Made by a program: the position numbers and the translations under genes | Assembly: GCA_016840825.1 (NCBI GenBank) | Contig: JAEORN010000204.1 | Span: 1-57,453, forward strand | Direction: 5' to 3' | Source: Candidatus Thorarchaeota archaeon | GTDB taxonomy: Archaea > Asgardarchaeota > Thorarchaeia > Thorarchaeales > Thorarchaeaceae | DNA length: 57,453 nucleotides | Notes under the pieces: model-generated | What the model was told of the DNA's origin: nothing | Seen by the model: only the letters and a program-made list of their open reading frames with translations | Database searches by the model: none | Shown here: positions 50,087 to 57,453 of the stretch, piece by piece | How positions within the stretch are numbered: position 1 is the stretch's first letter | How the letters are laid out: the number at the start of each line of letters is the position of its first letter

Positions 50087-52105
50087 CTAAAGCTCCTGAA
50101 AATAGACTCTAAGTAGCTCAGCGACATTTCGAGCTCGTGAAACAACTCCCCGGTCTCTGTAAGGTTTCGATCCATCGAACATATCTGAGATAGTCCCCAG
50201 ACAACCACTTCGAATAGTATCTAGTACCGGGCGGAAGAACCTCTTCTCAGCATATGCTTTATTCTCAGCTGTTCGTCCTTTAACAGCTAGATAAGCAGAT
50301 ATGAAAGGTCCTATTAACCAAGGATGAACCGTTCCCTGATGAGTAGCACCTGCACGACTCCTTGGACCTCCAGTCAATGCACGAGCATATCTTTGATCTT
50401 TAGGCGACAGAGTGCGAAGGCCATATGGAGTCAGCAATTCCTCTTGTACGGTCTTCAAAACAGACTTTTCCATGTCATGTTCTAGAATTCTATATGGAAG
50501 ACTCAAGGCTATAATTTGATTCGGACGGATTGAATCATCCTTCTCTTCATCAGATATCAGATCATACAGATATCCAAGTTTCTCGTCCCAAAATGCTTGA
50601 ATAAATGCTTCTCGAATCCATGATGCGACAGCTCGATATTCATATGGATCTCTTCCCATCATTTGCGACATATCACCCATAGCCATGAGTGCATTGTACC
50701 ACAACGCATTGACTTCAACACATTTTCCAATTCTGGGAGTAGCACACCAATTCCCAATTCTTTCATTCATCCAAGAAACTTCTACTCCTTCAATACCTGA
50801 ACAGATAAGTCCGTCATGGTCTTCATGGATATTGAATTTTGTACCAATCCTGAATGCAGTGATTATAGACTCCATTGTTTCCCAGATGATACCCCGTAGA
50901 AACTCAACATCATTTGTTGCATCTATATAACGCTTGACTGCAATGATAAACCATAACGACGCATCAACCGAGTCGTACTCTGGTTGAATCCCTCTGTCAG
51001 GAAAGTCATTTGCGATCAAGCCATAGCGAGAATATCTCGCATATGTCGTTAGTATCTCACGAGCATCTTGGAATCTGCCTATTGCAACACTAAGACCAGT
51101 GTGGGCTATTACTGCATCAAGTCCGATATCAACAAGTTCATGAAATCCAGCCAGAATAGATTTTCTTCCTGTTGAGGCTCTATCAACAATGAAAGTATCG
51201 GCATTATACACGAGCCATTCGATATCCTCATCTCGAGACCGTTCGGTCAAGGCATAGGCACGGTCATTGAGTACCTTCCTTCTACGAAGTTCGTCAAATC
51301 GTATTTGGGCAAAATCCTTCCTTTCTGCATTAGCAAGTGAGCCCAAATCATGCATGAGCGTCTTCTGACTTTGACCTACAGCGAAGAGAAAACTAAGGTA
51401 ATGCTCACCAGGCTCCAGTATTGTATGAAACACACCGGGAATGAATAGTTCTTCCTGATGGGGTAATCCCTTTGCTTTGTCTTTTCTATAAATCTGTGGC
51501 GAAGATACCTTCAGCTTTGTCTTCATAAATTCAGCATCAGGAGTATAAGCATACATCCACGGACTGATCTCACGATCATCATATGAGAAATAGGAATGCT
51601 CGTCAAGTACTTCTATTGCAGGTGTGAAATCCAATTTCGGTCTTAGATGATTGATAGGTCGACAGGTTTGGTAAGGAGTTACTGTCAACACTGTTTCTTC
51701 TGTGTTCTTGAACTCGTAGTTTACGATGGTGATATTTCTTCTATGGGCCATGAACACAGTCTTGTTCATTGAAACACAATCAGTTGCATAGGACATTTGA
51801 GGAAGTGGATTGAGTACAAATCGAGTAATGTTTCGGTATCCTCGTTGTGTGACTCCAGTAGCAGTATGTTCAGTACCTAAATTGCAGGGTTCAGCAGTAC
51901 TTGTTGCAACCACTTCATCAAGTCGAGAAAGAGTTAGCCACCGATCTACTGGAGGATTTAGGGAAGATACTAAGAGACCGTGATGACTTCTAGTATTCAT
52001 TCCCACTATTGTAGATGAGGCATAGCCCCCCAAGCCATTCGCATAGAGATATTCGAATGTGACTGCTCGGTTCAGCCTCAGATCTGCTTCCTCTAGTATT
52101 ATCAC
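50087..52105 (-). CDS. glycogen-debranching enzyme, amylo-alpha-1,6-glucosidase type (GH133)
   Basis: A 672-residue archaeal/bacterial debranching enzyme: N-terminal GDE_N domain (EYLYANGLGGYASSTIVGMN, NTRSHHGLL) and C-terminal alpha/alpha-barrel amylo-1,6-glucosidase with DRGIQPEYDSVDASLWFI and TPYGLRTLSPKDQRY plus GTVHPWLIGPF. It removes alpha-1,6 branches in glycogen or starch. The start is GTG 52105; GTGAGAT lies upstream. With PEPCK in the window it suggests glycogen storage. Confidence 0.92.
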   Translation of the reverse strand: MIILEEADLRLNRAVTFEYLYANGLGGYASSTIVGMNTRSHHGLLVSSLNPPVDRWLTLSRLDEVVATSTAEPCNLGTEHTATGVTQRGYRNITRFVLNPLPQMSYATDCVSMNKTVFMAHRRNITIVNYEFKNTEETVLTVTPYQTCRPINHLRPKLDFTPAIEVLDEHSYFSYDDREISPWMYAYTPDAEFMKTKLKVSSPQIYRKDKAKGLPHQEELFIPGVFHTILEPGEHYLSFLFAVGQSQKTLMHDLGSLANAERKDFAQIRFDELRRRKVLNDRAYALTERSRDEDIEWLVYNADTFIVDRASTGRKSILAGFHELVDIGLDAVIAHTGLSVAIGRFQDAREILTTYARYSRYGLIANDFPDRGIQPEYDSVDASLWFIIAVKRYIDATNDVEFLRGIIWETMESIITAFRIGTKFNIHEDHDGLICSGIEGVEVSWMNERIGNWCATPRIGKCVEVNALWYNALMAMGDMSQMMGRDPYEYRAVASWIREAFIQAFWDEKLGYLYDLISDEEKDDSIRPNQIIALSLPYRILEHDMEKSVLKTVQEELLTPYGLRTLSPKDQRYARALTGGPRSRAGATHQGTVHPWLIGPFISAYLAVKGRTAENKAYAEKRFFRPVLDTIRSGCLGTISDMFDGSKPYRDRGVVSRARNVAELLRVYFQEL

Positions 52106-52252
52106 AGCAGGTATCTCACATTCTTTCTTTGCTCACTAGAATACTTCAAGACTTTAAGCATTGTGTGCCACGGGTGATACTGGCTCAAACAGACATTGTC
52201 TTAAGGGATTCGGATTCAAAAACGCTAGATTGATTGATTAGGTGATGCAAAA

Positions 52253-53500
52253 ATGGTGACTCCAGATCATCCAGTGATAACACCGCCCGCCCGCCGCATC
52301 GGAGGACTTACTGGTAACCTCTGGAGATTGGCATTAGTTATTGGTGTAGCACAATTTTCAATGAGCGTCTGGACATGGCAATTCGGGATATATATAGAAA
52401 CTATTGTTGAACCTTGGCAAATGGGTTTGACTTTTACAGCCAGTTCAATTGCAGGATTAATTGGAGTACCATTATCAGGATATGTTTCCGATTTTATAGG
52501 AAGAAGAAAGACCTTACTCTCAGCATATATCCCAATGATGATAGGATTGTTCTTTCTCTTCTCATTCCCAGTGTGGCCACTGCTCCCAATTTTCTATGGT
52601 CTAATCCAATTTGGATGGAGCTTTGTTGTCATCATGGCTAGAGCAGCTCCCGCGGATCAAATCTCACAGGATAATGGGAGAGATGCTGGTAGAACTTTCA
52701 CAATGGTACTCTTGCCTGCGTTCGCTATGGATGGCTTGAGCCCATTGTTAGCATCATTGCTACTTATCTCAGGAGTTCCGCAAAGAAATCTTCTCATTTT
52801 AGGAGGTATAGGAACCATCATTGCATTCATTGTGAGTGCAATCTTTGTGAGAGAAACCCTAAGTACAAGTATTCAAGAAAAGGCGAGAGCTGGACCGATT
52901 ATATCACTACGCGGATTGGGTAAAGATTTCTGGTTGATAGTAGTCGGACTTCTTGGACTTTACATGTCATTTGGAATGGCGTTTCCCTATCTTGGAAATC
53001 TTGTAGTTGACGAATGGTATGTCAGCACATCCGACTGGGGAATAATCTGGTGTGTATCCTCATTAACAATCGCAGCGCTTTCATATTATGGCGGTAAGTT
53101 CGCTGATAAAGGTCTAAAGAAATCGATGGGACTTGGAGTGTTCTTTACTGCTTTGATCATATTATTCCATGCACTATTAGAAGGAATTGTGGTCCTATTG
53201 TTAATTAACATCTTTTGGGGGTGCATCGTTGTTTTGTGGATTGCTTCTGAGAGAGCACTTGTTGTTCAGGGTGTTTCAGAGGACAAGAAAGGTAGAGCAC
53301 TTAGTACGTTTCAGGCAGCTATGAGTACCTCCCAAATGATTATGATGAATGTGGGTGCAGCTATTTGGACAATATATGGAAGTCTAAGATTCCTTTTCCT
53401 AGTAGCAGGAATTGTAGCACTTGTTAGTATGATTCCTCTTTCAATATCTTTGAAATATATCAATTTGAGAGATGCCCAAGAAATTTCAAGCACAAATTAA
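52253..53500 (+). CDS. MFS transporter
   Basis: A 415-residue major-facilitator protein with 12 predicted helices and the loop 2-3 motif GYVSDFIGRRKTL (residues about 77-90). GGTGAT lies 6 bases before the ATG. Substrate unknown. It is convergent with ribA: the two stop codons share the palindrome TTAA. Confidence 0.9.
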   Translation: MVTPDHPVITPPARRIGGLTGNLWRLALVIGVAQFSMSVWTWQFGIYIETIVEPWQMGLTFTASSIAGLIGVPLSGYVSDFIGRRKTLLSAYIPMMIGLFFLFSFPVWPLLPIFYGLIQFGWSFVVIMARAAPADQISQDNGRDAGRTFTMVLLPAFAMDGLSPLLASLLLISGVPQRNLLILGGIGTIIAFIVSAIFVRETLSTSIQEKARAGPIISLRGLGKDFWLIVVGLLGLYMSFGMAFPYLGNLVVDEWYVSTSDWGIIWCVSSLTIAALSYYGGKFADKGLKKSMGLGVFFTALIILFHALLEGIVVLLLINIFWGCIVVLWIASERALVVQGVSEDKKGRALSTFQAAMSTSQMIMMNVGAAIWTIYGSLRFLFLVAGIVALVSMIPLSISLKYINLRDAQEISSTN

Positions 53501-54210
53501 GATTCATGGGAAAATGTCATTACAGTATCAACATCTGTAATTTCAGCCTTATCTCCAAGTAGGTGTCCACTCTTCTGAGCCTTTGTTTCAAGATAGGATT
53601 TATTGAATTCATTTGTCTTGATGATCAAGGGAACGCGTTCTGTAATCACTATTCCATGACTTGATAGCTGCTTGACCTTATCAGGATTATTTGTCAATAA
53701 CCGGATAGACTTTACATCCAGTGTTCGTAGTATGTGAGCCGCAATCCCATAATCTCTCTGATCAGGTTGCCAACCTAGAAGCAAATTCGCCTCTATTGTA
53801 TCGAATCCTTGATCCTGTAGAGCATATGCTTTGATCTTTTCAGTTAGTCCAATATTTCGACCTTCCTGTCGAAGGTAGAGGAGCACACCTTCACCTTCCT
53901 CTTGAATCCGCTTTAGAGACTCAAGAAGCTGCTCTCTGCAATCACACCGTTTGCTACCCAATACATCTCCAGTTAGACATTCTGAATGAGCACGAACAAG
54001 CACATTCTCTTTACCAACAATATCTCCCTTGATGATAGCTGTGTGCTCCTTTCCATCACATGGACTAACAAGTGCACAAATCTGAAACTCACCAAACTGA
54101 CTTGGTAGATCAGCGATTCCAACTAATTGCACACAACAATCATAGGGATCGCATATGTGATTCTTACTGGCTTCAAGTAATTCGTCAATTTGCATAGTGG
54201 TTAGTTTCAT
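53497..54210 (-). CDS. ribA: GTP cyclohydrolase II
   Basis: Opens GTP to the first riboflavin precursor, 2,5-diamino-6-ribosylamino-pyrimidinone phosphate. Zinc ligands are in the HSECLTGDVLGSKRCDC motif, and the catalytic region LRQEGRNIGL is intact, as is GIAAHILRTLDV. 237 residues, single domain, without the RibB domain. Most archaea use the unrelated GTP cyclohydrolase III (ArfA), so this bacterial-type enzyme suggests transfer. CGGTGT lies before the ATG. Confidence 0.94.
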   Translation of the reverse strand: MKLTTMQIDELLEASKNHICDPYDCCVQLVGIADLPSQFGEFQICALVSPCDGKEHTAIIKGDIVGKENVLVRAHSECLTGDVLGSKRCDCREQLLESLKRIQEEGEGVLLYLRQEGRNIGLTEKIKAYALQDQGFDTIEANLLLGWQPDQRDYGIAAHILRTLDVKSIRLLTNNPDKVKQLSSHGIVITERVPLIIKTNEFNKSYLETKAQKSGHLLGDKAEITDVDTVMTFSHES

Positions 54211-54354
54211 TTTATTACACCGATACCTCGAGTGTGGAACAGCTCAATATTATAGGTTTGGTTTTGGTTTCTTGAAAAGATTTAAGAGATGCATAAGAAA
54301 AGGTGCGCAGTCAAATTTCCAGTACATATTTGTATAGAAGGCGTTTTATGAAAT

Positions 54355-56157
54355 ATGCTCCCCAAAGCGATTACTGAACAACGAGTCAAGATCTATTTCT
54401 TGGCGGCCATTGTCGGACTGGCTGCAGGACTCTCGGCAGTTGCATTAAGATATCTAATCTATGGCATCAGTCTCTTGTTTGTTGTAATCCCTAATACTCT
54501 AGGGCCATTTGGTTGGATTTTAGCTCCAGCAATCGGCGGGCTGTTCGTTGGGATTATTGTCATTAAATACGCTCCAGAAACAAAAGGACATGGCGTTCCT
54601 GAGATAATGGAATCCTATGCCCTTAAAGGAGGAAAAATTAGAGTTCGGACTCCATTACTAAAAAGCCTTGCATCTGCAATTTGTATTGGATCAGGGGGCT
54701 CATCTGGAAGAGAGGGACCGATTGCTCAGATTGGAGGCGGCGTTGGCTCAGCTATTGCTCAATATTTGAAGCTGAATGCTAGAATGACAAAAACACTAGT
54801 AGTCTGTGGAGTCTCGTCTGGAGTAGCAGCAACCTTCAATGCACCATTAGGAGGATTCCTATTTGGGATTGAAGTAATAGCGGGAGGAATTGTCGGTTTC
54901 TCTGTTATCCCAGTCATTCTTGCCTCTGTGATTGCTACTGCAGTTTCAGGGCTTCTTATTGGTGAATATCCTGCATTTGAATCTCCCTTATTCTCAATGG
55001 GAAACTACATTGAGTTGGTATTCTTTTTTGGGCTGGGTATATTTTTGGGTCTGCTAAGTGTTGCTTGGAGTCGCGGATTCTATAAAATCGAGAATTTGTT
55101 TGATAGGCTCAAAGTTTCACCCTATGCACTACCTATTTTGGGAGGTGCTCTTGTAGGATGTCTCGCCATAATCGTTCTTTTCTTGGAAACGCAATTTGGA
55201 TATTCGGGATCTTTCAAACCAGAAGATCCGCTGTTTCCTGCCATAATGGGAGTTGATTATGCATTCATCAACTCAGCACTATCGGGAGCAGTCGTGATTG
55301 GAGCTTTATTGTGCTTTGGTTTTCTGAAGGCAGTTGCTACCTCAATAACCCTTGGATCAGGCGGCTCAGGTGGTGTATTTGCTCCTACACTCTACATAGG
55401 AACAGCTGTAGGAGGTGCATTTGGGCTTGTCCTCTCTTTCCTCTTCCCCTCTATCGTGACACAACCTATGACGTTCGCACTTGTAGGGATGGCTGCACTA
55501 TTCGCAGGAACAGGAAGAGCTCCAATTACGATAATCGTGATGGTAATGGAGATGACAAAGGACTACTCCATGATATTGCCTCTTATGATAGCTGTTTCAA
55601 CATCCTTTTTGATCTCTTCCATGATAGAAGAAAACAGCATTTACACCTTCAAGCTGATTCGTAGAGGAGTGAACATCAATCAGAGTCGATACATTGGCGC
55701 ATTAAAGGATGTGAGGGTCTCTCAAATAATGACTCCGAAACCAACCATACTAAAACCAGCAATGTCTGTGGAAGAAGTGCTCGCAATAGTCGATGCGACC
55801 CAACCTACTAAATTTCCAGTAGTTGAAGAGGATGGTCGAATCATAGGCATCCTTCTCACTGAAGACCTATTTCACGAAGCTAAAGATCGAACGAAACCAA
55901 TACTCGTTAGAGACATTATGAGCACAAACTTCATACATCTCAATCCGAACTGTACCATGGACAGTGTTGTACATGAGATGCTAGCTCGACAGGAGGGCCA
56001 TGCAGCAATTGTTGATCCTGATAATCCCGATATCATGCTAGGGTTCATTACGAAAGCAGATGTTCTAAGAGCGTATGAATTTGCTATCAATCAGCTTCAG
56101 GAAGATGGAGAGTTGATTGAGGACATCTCACCAGCGGATTTAGTTGATGTAAAATAG
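54355..56157 (+). CDS. ClC-type chloride channel/antiporter with CBS pair
   Basis: A 600-residue ClC protein: about 10-12 helices with GSGGSSGREGPIAQ (gating Glu in GREGP near residue 120), GSGGSGGVFAPTLYIG near 335, and a C-terminal pair of CBS domains (about 455-590) that may bind adenine nucleotides. The presence of the gating Glu leaves both channel and H+/Cl- antiporter possible. Confidence 0.94.
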   Translation: MLPKAITEQRVKIYFLAAIVGLAAGLSAVALRYLIYGISLLFVVIPNTLGPFGWILAPAIGGLFVGIIVIKYAPETKGHGVPEIMESYALKGGKIRVRTPLLKSLASAICIGSGGSSGREGPIAQIGGGVGSAIAQYLKLNARMTKTLVVCGVSSGVAATFNAPLGGFLFGIEVIAGGIVGFSVIPVILASVIATAVSGLLIGEYPAFESPLFSMGNYIELVFFFGLGIFLGLLSVAWSRGFYKIENLFDRLKVSPYALPILGGALVGCLAIIVLFLETQFGYSGSFKPEDPLFPAIMGVDYAFINSALSGAVVIGALLCFGFLKAVATSITLGSGGSGGVFAPTLYIGTAVGGAFGLVLSFLFPSIVTQPMTFALVGMAALFAGTGRAPITIIVMVMEMTKDYSMILPLMIAVSTSFLISSMIEENSIYTFKLIRRGVNINQSRYIGALKDVRVSQIMTPKPTILKPAMSVEEVLAIVDATQPTKFPVVEEDGRIIGILLTEDLFHEAKDRTKPILVRDIMSTNFIHLNPNCTMDSVVHEMLARQEGHAAIVDPDNPDIMLGFITKADVLRAYEFAINQLQEDGELIEDISPADLVDVK

Positions 56158-56243
56158 ATTGAGTTAACCTCAAGGAATTATGCATCGTTATGCCTATATG
56201 GAGGCTCTGTAATTACGAACATCCATAGTGAGAGGAATCAAGG

Positions 56244-57314
56244 ATGACACCAAATATCGAGGAAACTCTTGCCGCCTCGCAAGAGTGGCTCAAAGAGAAT
56301 ACAAAGAGGTATGCATTCAAGAAACTCGAGAGAGAGGTAATCACAACGGGTGTTTGTGTTGAGTGTGGTACCTGCGTATCAAATTGCCCAGTCGATGCTA
56401 TTACTGCTTCACGAGTTGAAAACAAATATGTGCCAGAGCTAACTGGAAATTGCATTTCATGTGGAATTTGCTATGCTATGTGTCCAAGGTCTCTGACCCT
56501 ATCCGATGATCTCATTGGATCATATATTTCAATTCACAAAGCACGATCGAAGATTGAAGGAGGAAAACGTCAGGATGGAGGAGCAGCTACAGCATTAATG
56601 GTATCTCTACTAAGAAAAGGAGAGATTGATGCAGCCGTTGTTGCAAAACAAGGGCAAGATCCATGGCTCCCAATTTCATTTATAGCTACAAACGAAGATG
56701 ATGTCCTACATTCAGGTGGAACGATCTACACACATGCACCAATTGTAGAAGGACTAATGAATGCCTTCGATGAAGGACATAATAAGGTAGGAGTTGTTGG
56801 TACTGCATGCAATATTGATGCTATTTCTAGATTACAAAATCATCCAGCTGGTTTTCTCTCATTAGCGAAAGATACAGAGGTTATCAAGGTAGGACTATTC
56901 TGCATGGAATCCTTTGAGCATCGAGGTCTCAAGGATTTCCTGAAGACTAATGGGATAGATATAGACAAGATATCTAGGATGGCTATAGCTGGTGGAAAAT
57001 TCACCATTACAACTGCTGGAGGAGAAAGTAAGGAATGGCCTATTGCAGATTTGAACTCTATCGCAGCAAGGTCTTGTTCTTACTGTCATGATCTAACAGC
57101 GAAATCCTCAGATATTTCCTGTGGGAATATTGGTTCTGAAGAGGGATGGACAACAGTCATTATCCGAACCAAAGTGGGAGAAAAGGCATTCAATATGGCA
57201 TGTAAAGAAGGTCTTATTGAAAGTGAAGAACTGGATGACAAGTCTATTCAAACAGTTCTGAATGTTTCACGCTCAAAAGCCACAAGATATTACAGCATGG
57301 AGCCCTCACACTAG
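56244..57314 (+). CDS. FrhB-family F420/ferredoxin-linked oxidoreductase subunit
   Basis: A 356-residue protein of the coenzyme F420 hydrogenase/dehydrogenase beta family. Two N-terminal [4Fe-4S] motifs (CVECGTCVSNCPVDA; CISCGICYAMCPRS), then the FrhB domain with GGAATALMVSLLRKG and VGVVGTACNIDAISRL, and further Cys (SCSYCHD, SCGNIGS). Such proteins pass electrons between ferredoxin and F420 or other flavin partners. It stands alone here, followed by a THEP1-like NTPase gene. Confidence 0.9.
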   Translation: MTPNIEETLAASQEWLKENTKRYAFKKLEREVITTGVCVECGTCVSNCPVDAITASRVENKYVPELTGNCISCGICYAMCPRSLTLSDDLIGSYISIHKARSKIEGGKRQDGGAATALMVSLLRKGEIDAAVVAKQGQDPWLPISFIATNEDDVLHSGGTIYTHAPIVEGLMNAFDEGHNKVGVVGTACNIDAISRLQNHPAGFLSLAKDTEVIKVGLFCMESFEHRGLKDFLKTNGIDIDKISRMAIAGGKFTITTAGGESKEWPIADLNSIAARSCSYCHDLTAKSSDISCGNIGSEEGWTTVIIRTKVGEKAFNMACKEGLIESEELDDKSIQTVLNVSRSKATRYYSMEPSH

Positions 57315-57336
57315 GAATGGAGGCAATTCCAAATAG

Positions 57337-57453
57337 ATGAACATCCTGTTAACAGGAAAACCAGGTGTTGGTAAAAGCACTGTCATTCAGAAAATCATAG
57401 AGCATCTAGGGACTGAGAAGGTTGCAGGATTTTGGACAATGGAGATCAGAATT
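57337..57453 (+). CDS. THEP1-like nucleoside triphosphatase, cut by window edge
   Basis: The first 39 codons of a P-loop protein: NILLTGKPGVGKSTVIQK followed by AGFWTMEIR, the start of THEP1-type archaeal NTPases. GGAGG lies upstream. The rest is outside the window. Confidence 0.7.
   Translation, partial: MNILLTGKPGVGKSTVIQKIIEHLGTEKVAGFWTMEIRI

Overview
The window is archaeal. Promoters look like TATA/BRE elements, ribosome-binding sites are GGAGGTGAT-like, and TTG and GTG starts are common. Gene content points to an anaerobic Asgard archaeon (Loki- or Thorarchaeota-like; this is inference, since there is no rRNA here). It has three Roadblock/LC7 proteins with a small GTPase, a PHD/RING-type zinc protein, HdrABC-MvhADG, a tungsten aldehyde:ferredoxin oxidoreductase, GTP-dependent PEP carboxykinase, and a selenocysteine gene with a eukaryote-like SECIS. 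Coding is on both strands in short operons. No tRNA, rRNA, CRISPR array or insertion sequence was seen.

Layout. 1-4776 (minus): a membrane histidine kinase cut by the left edge, then two tandem copies of a three-gene unit (small membrane protein, histidine kinase, single-domain response regulator). 4953-6468: a small membrane protein, a zinc-ribbon protein and a leucine-rich-repeat protein. 6541-15732 (minus): one electron-bifurcation operon, HdrA-GltD fusion, HdrC, HdrB, HdrA, MvhD, a small winged-helix protein, MvhG, MvhA, and a 54-residue selenoprotein (VhuU type) that supplies the second half of the NiFe site missing from MvhA. Its SECIS overlaps the stop codon. 16378-20743: divergent GTP-PEPCK and AOR. 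20882-25196: a membrane-anchored substrate-binding protein, zinc-ribbon and small membrane proteins, and an Eis-like acetyltransferase. 25663-27187: two unrecognised genes.

27262-33876 (minus) is a signalling island: an HTH regulator, a PAS histidine kinase, two Roadblock proteins, a small GTPase with an altered G3 motif, a third Roadblock, a 40-residue Cys microprotein, a V4R/MetOD-like protein, a paralogous 39-residue microprotein, an HTH-PAS regulator and a second HTH regulator. A divergent 1465-residue hybrid kinase with about nine PAS domains follows. 38532-40705 (minus) holds PRC-barrel, tail-anchored Cys-rich and PHD/RING-like proteins. 40864-45257 holds a rifampin-phosphotransferase-like enzyme, a lipocalin-like DUF7064/7065 protein and a histidine-phosphatase pseudoenzyme. 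45303-57453 holds a large anchored surface protein, an MBL hydrolase with a glycogen-debranching enzyme, an MFS transporter, bacterial-type GTP cyclohydrolase II, a ClC channel, an FrhB-family protein and the start of a THEP1-like NTPase.

Together the central genes describe H2- and ferredoxin-linked redox metabolism (Hdr/Mvh, AOR, FrhB) feeding PEP and glycogen metabolism, surrounded by dense PAS/two-component and GTPase/Roadblock signalling. The strongest finds are the split selenocysteine hydrogenase with its eukaryote-like SECIS, and the paired Cys microproteins in the GTPase/Roadblock island.
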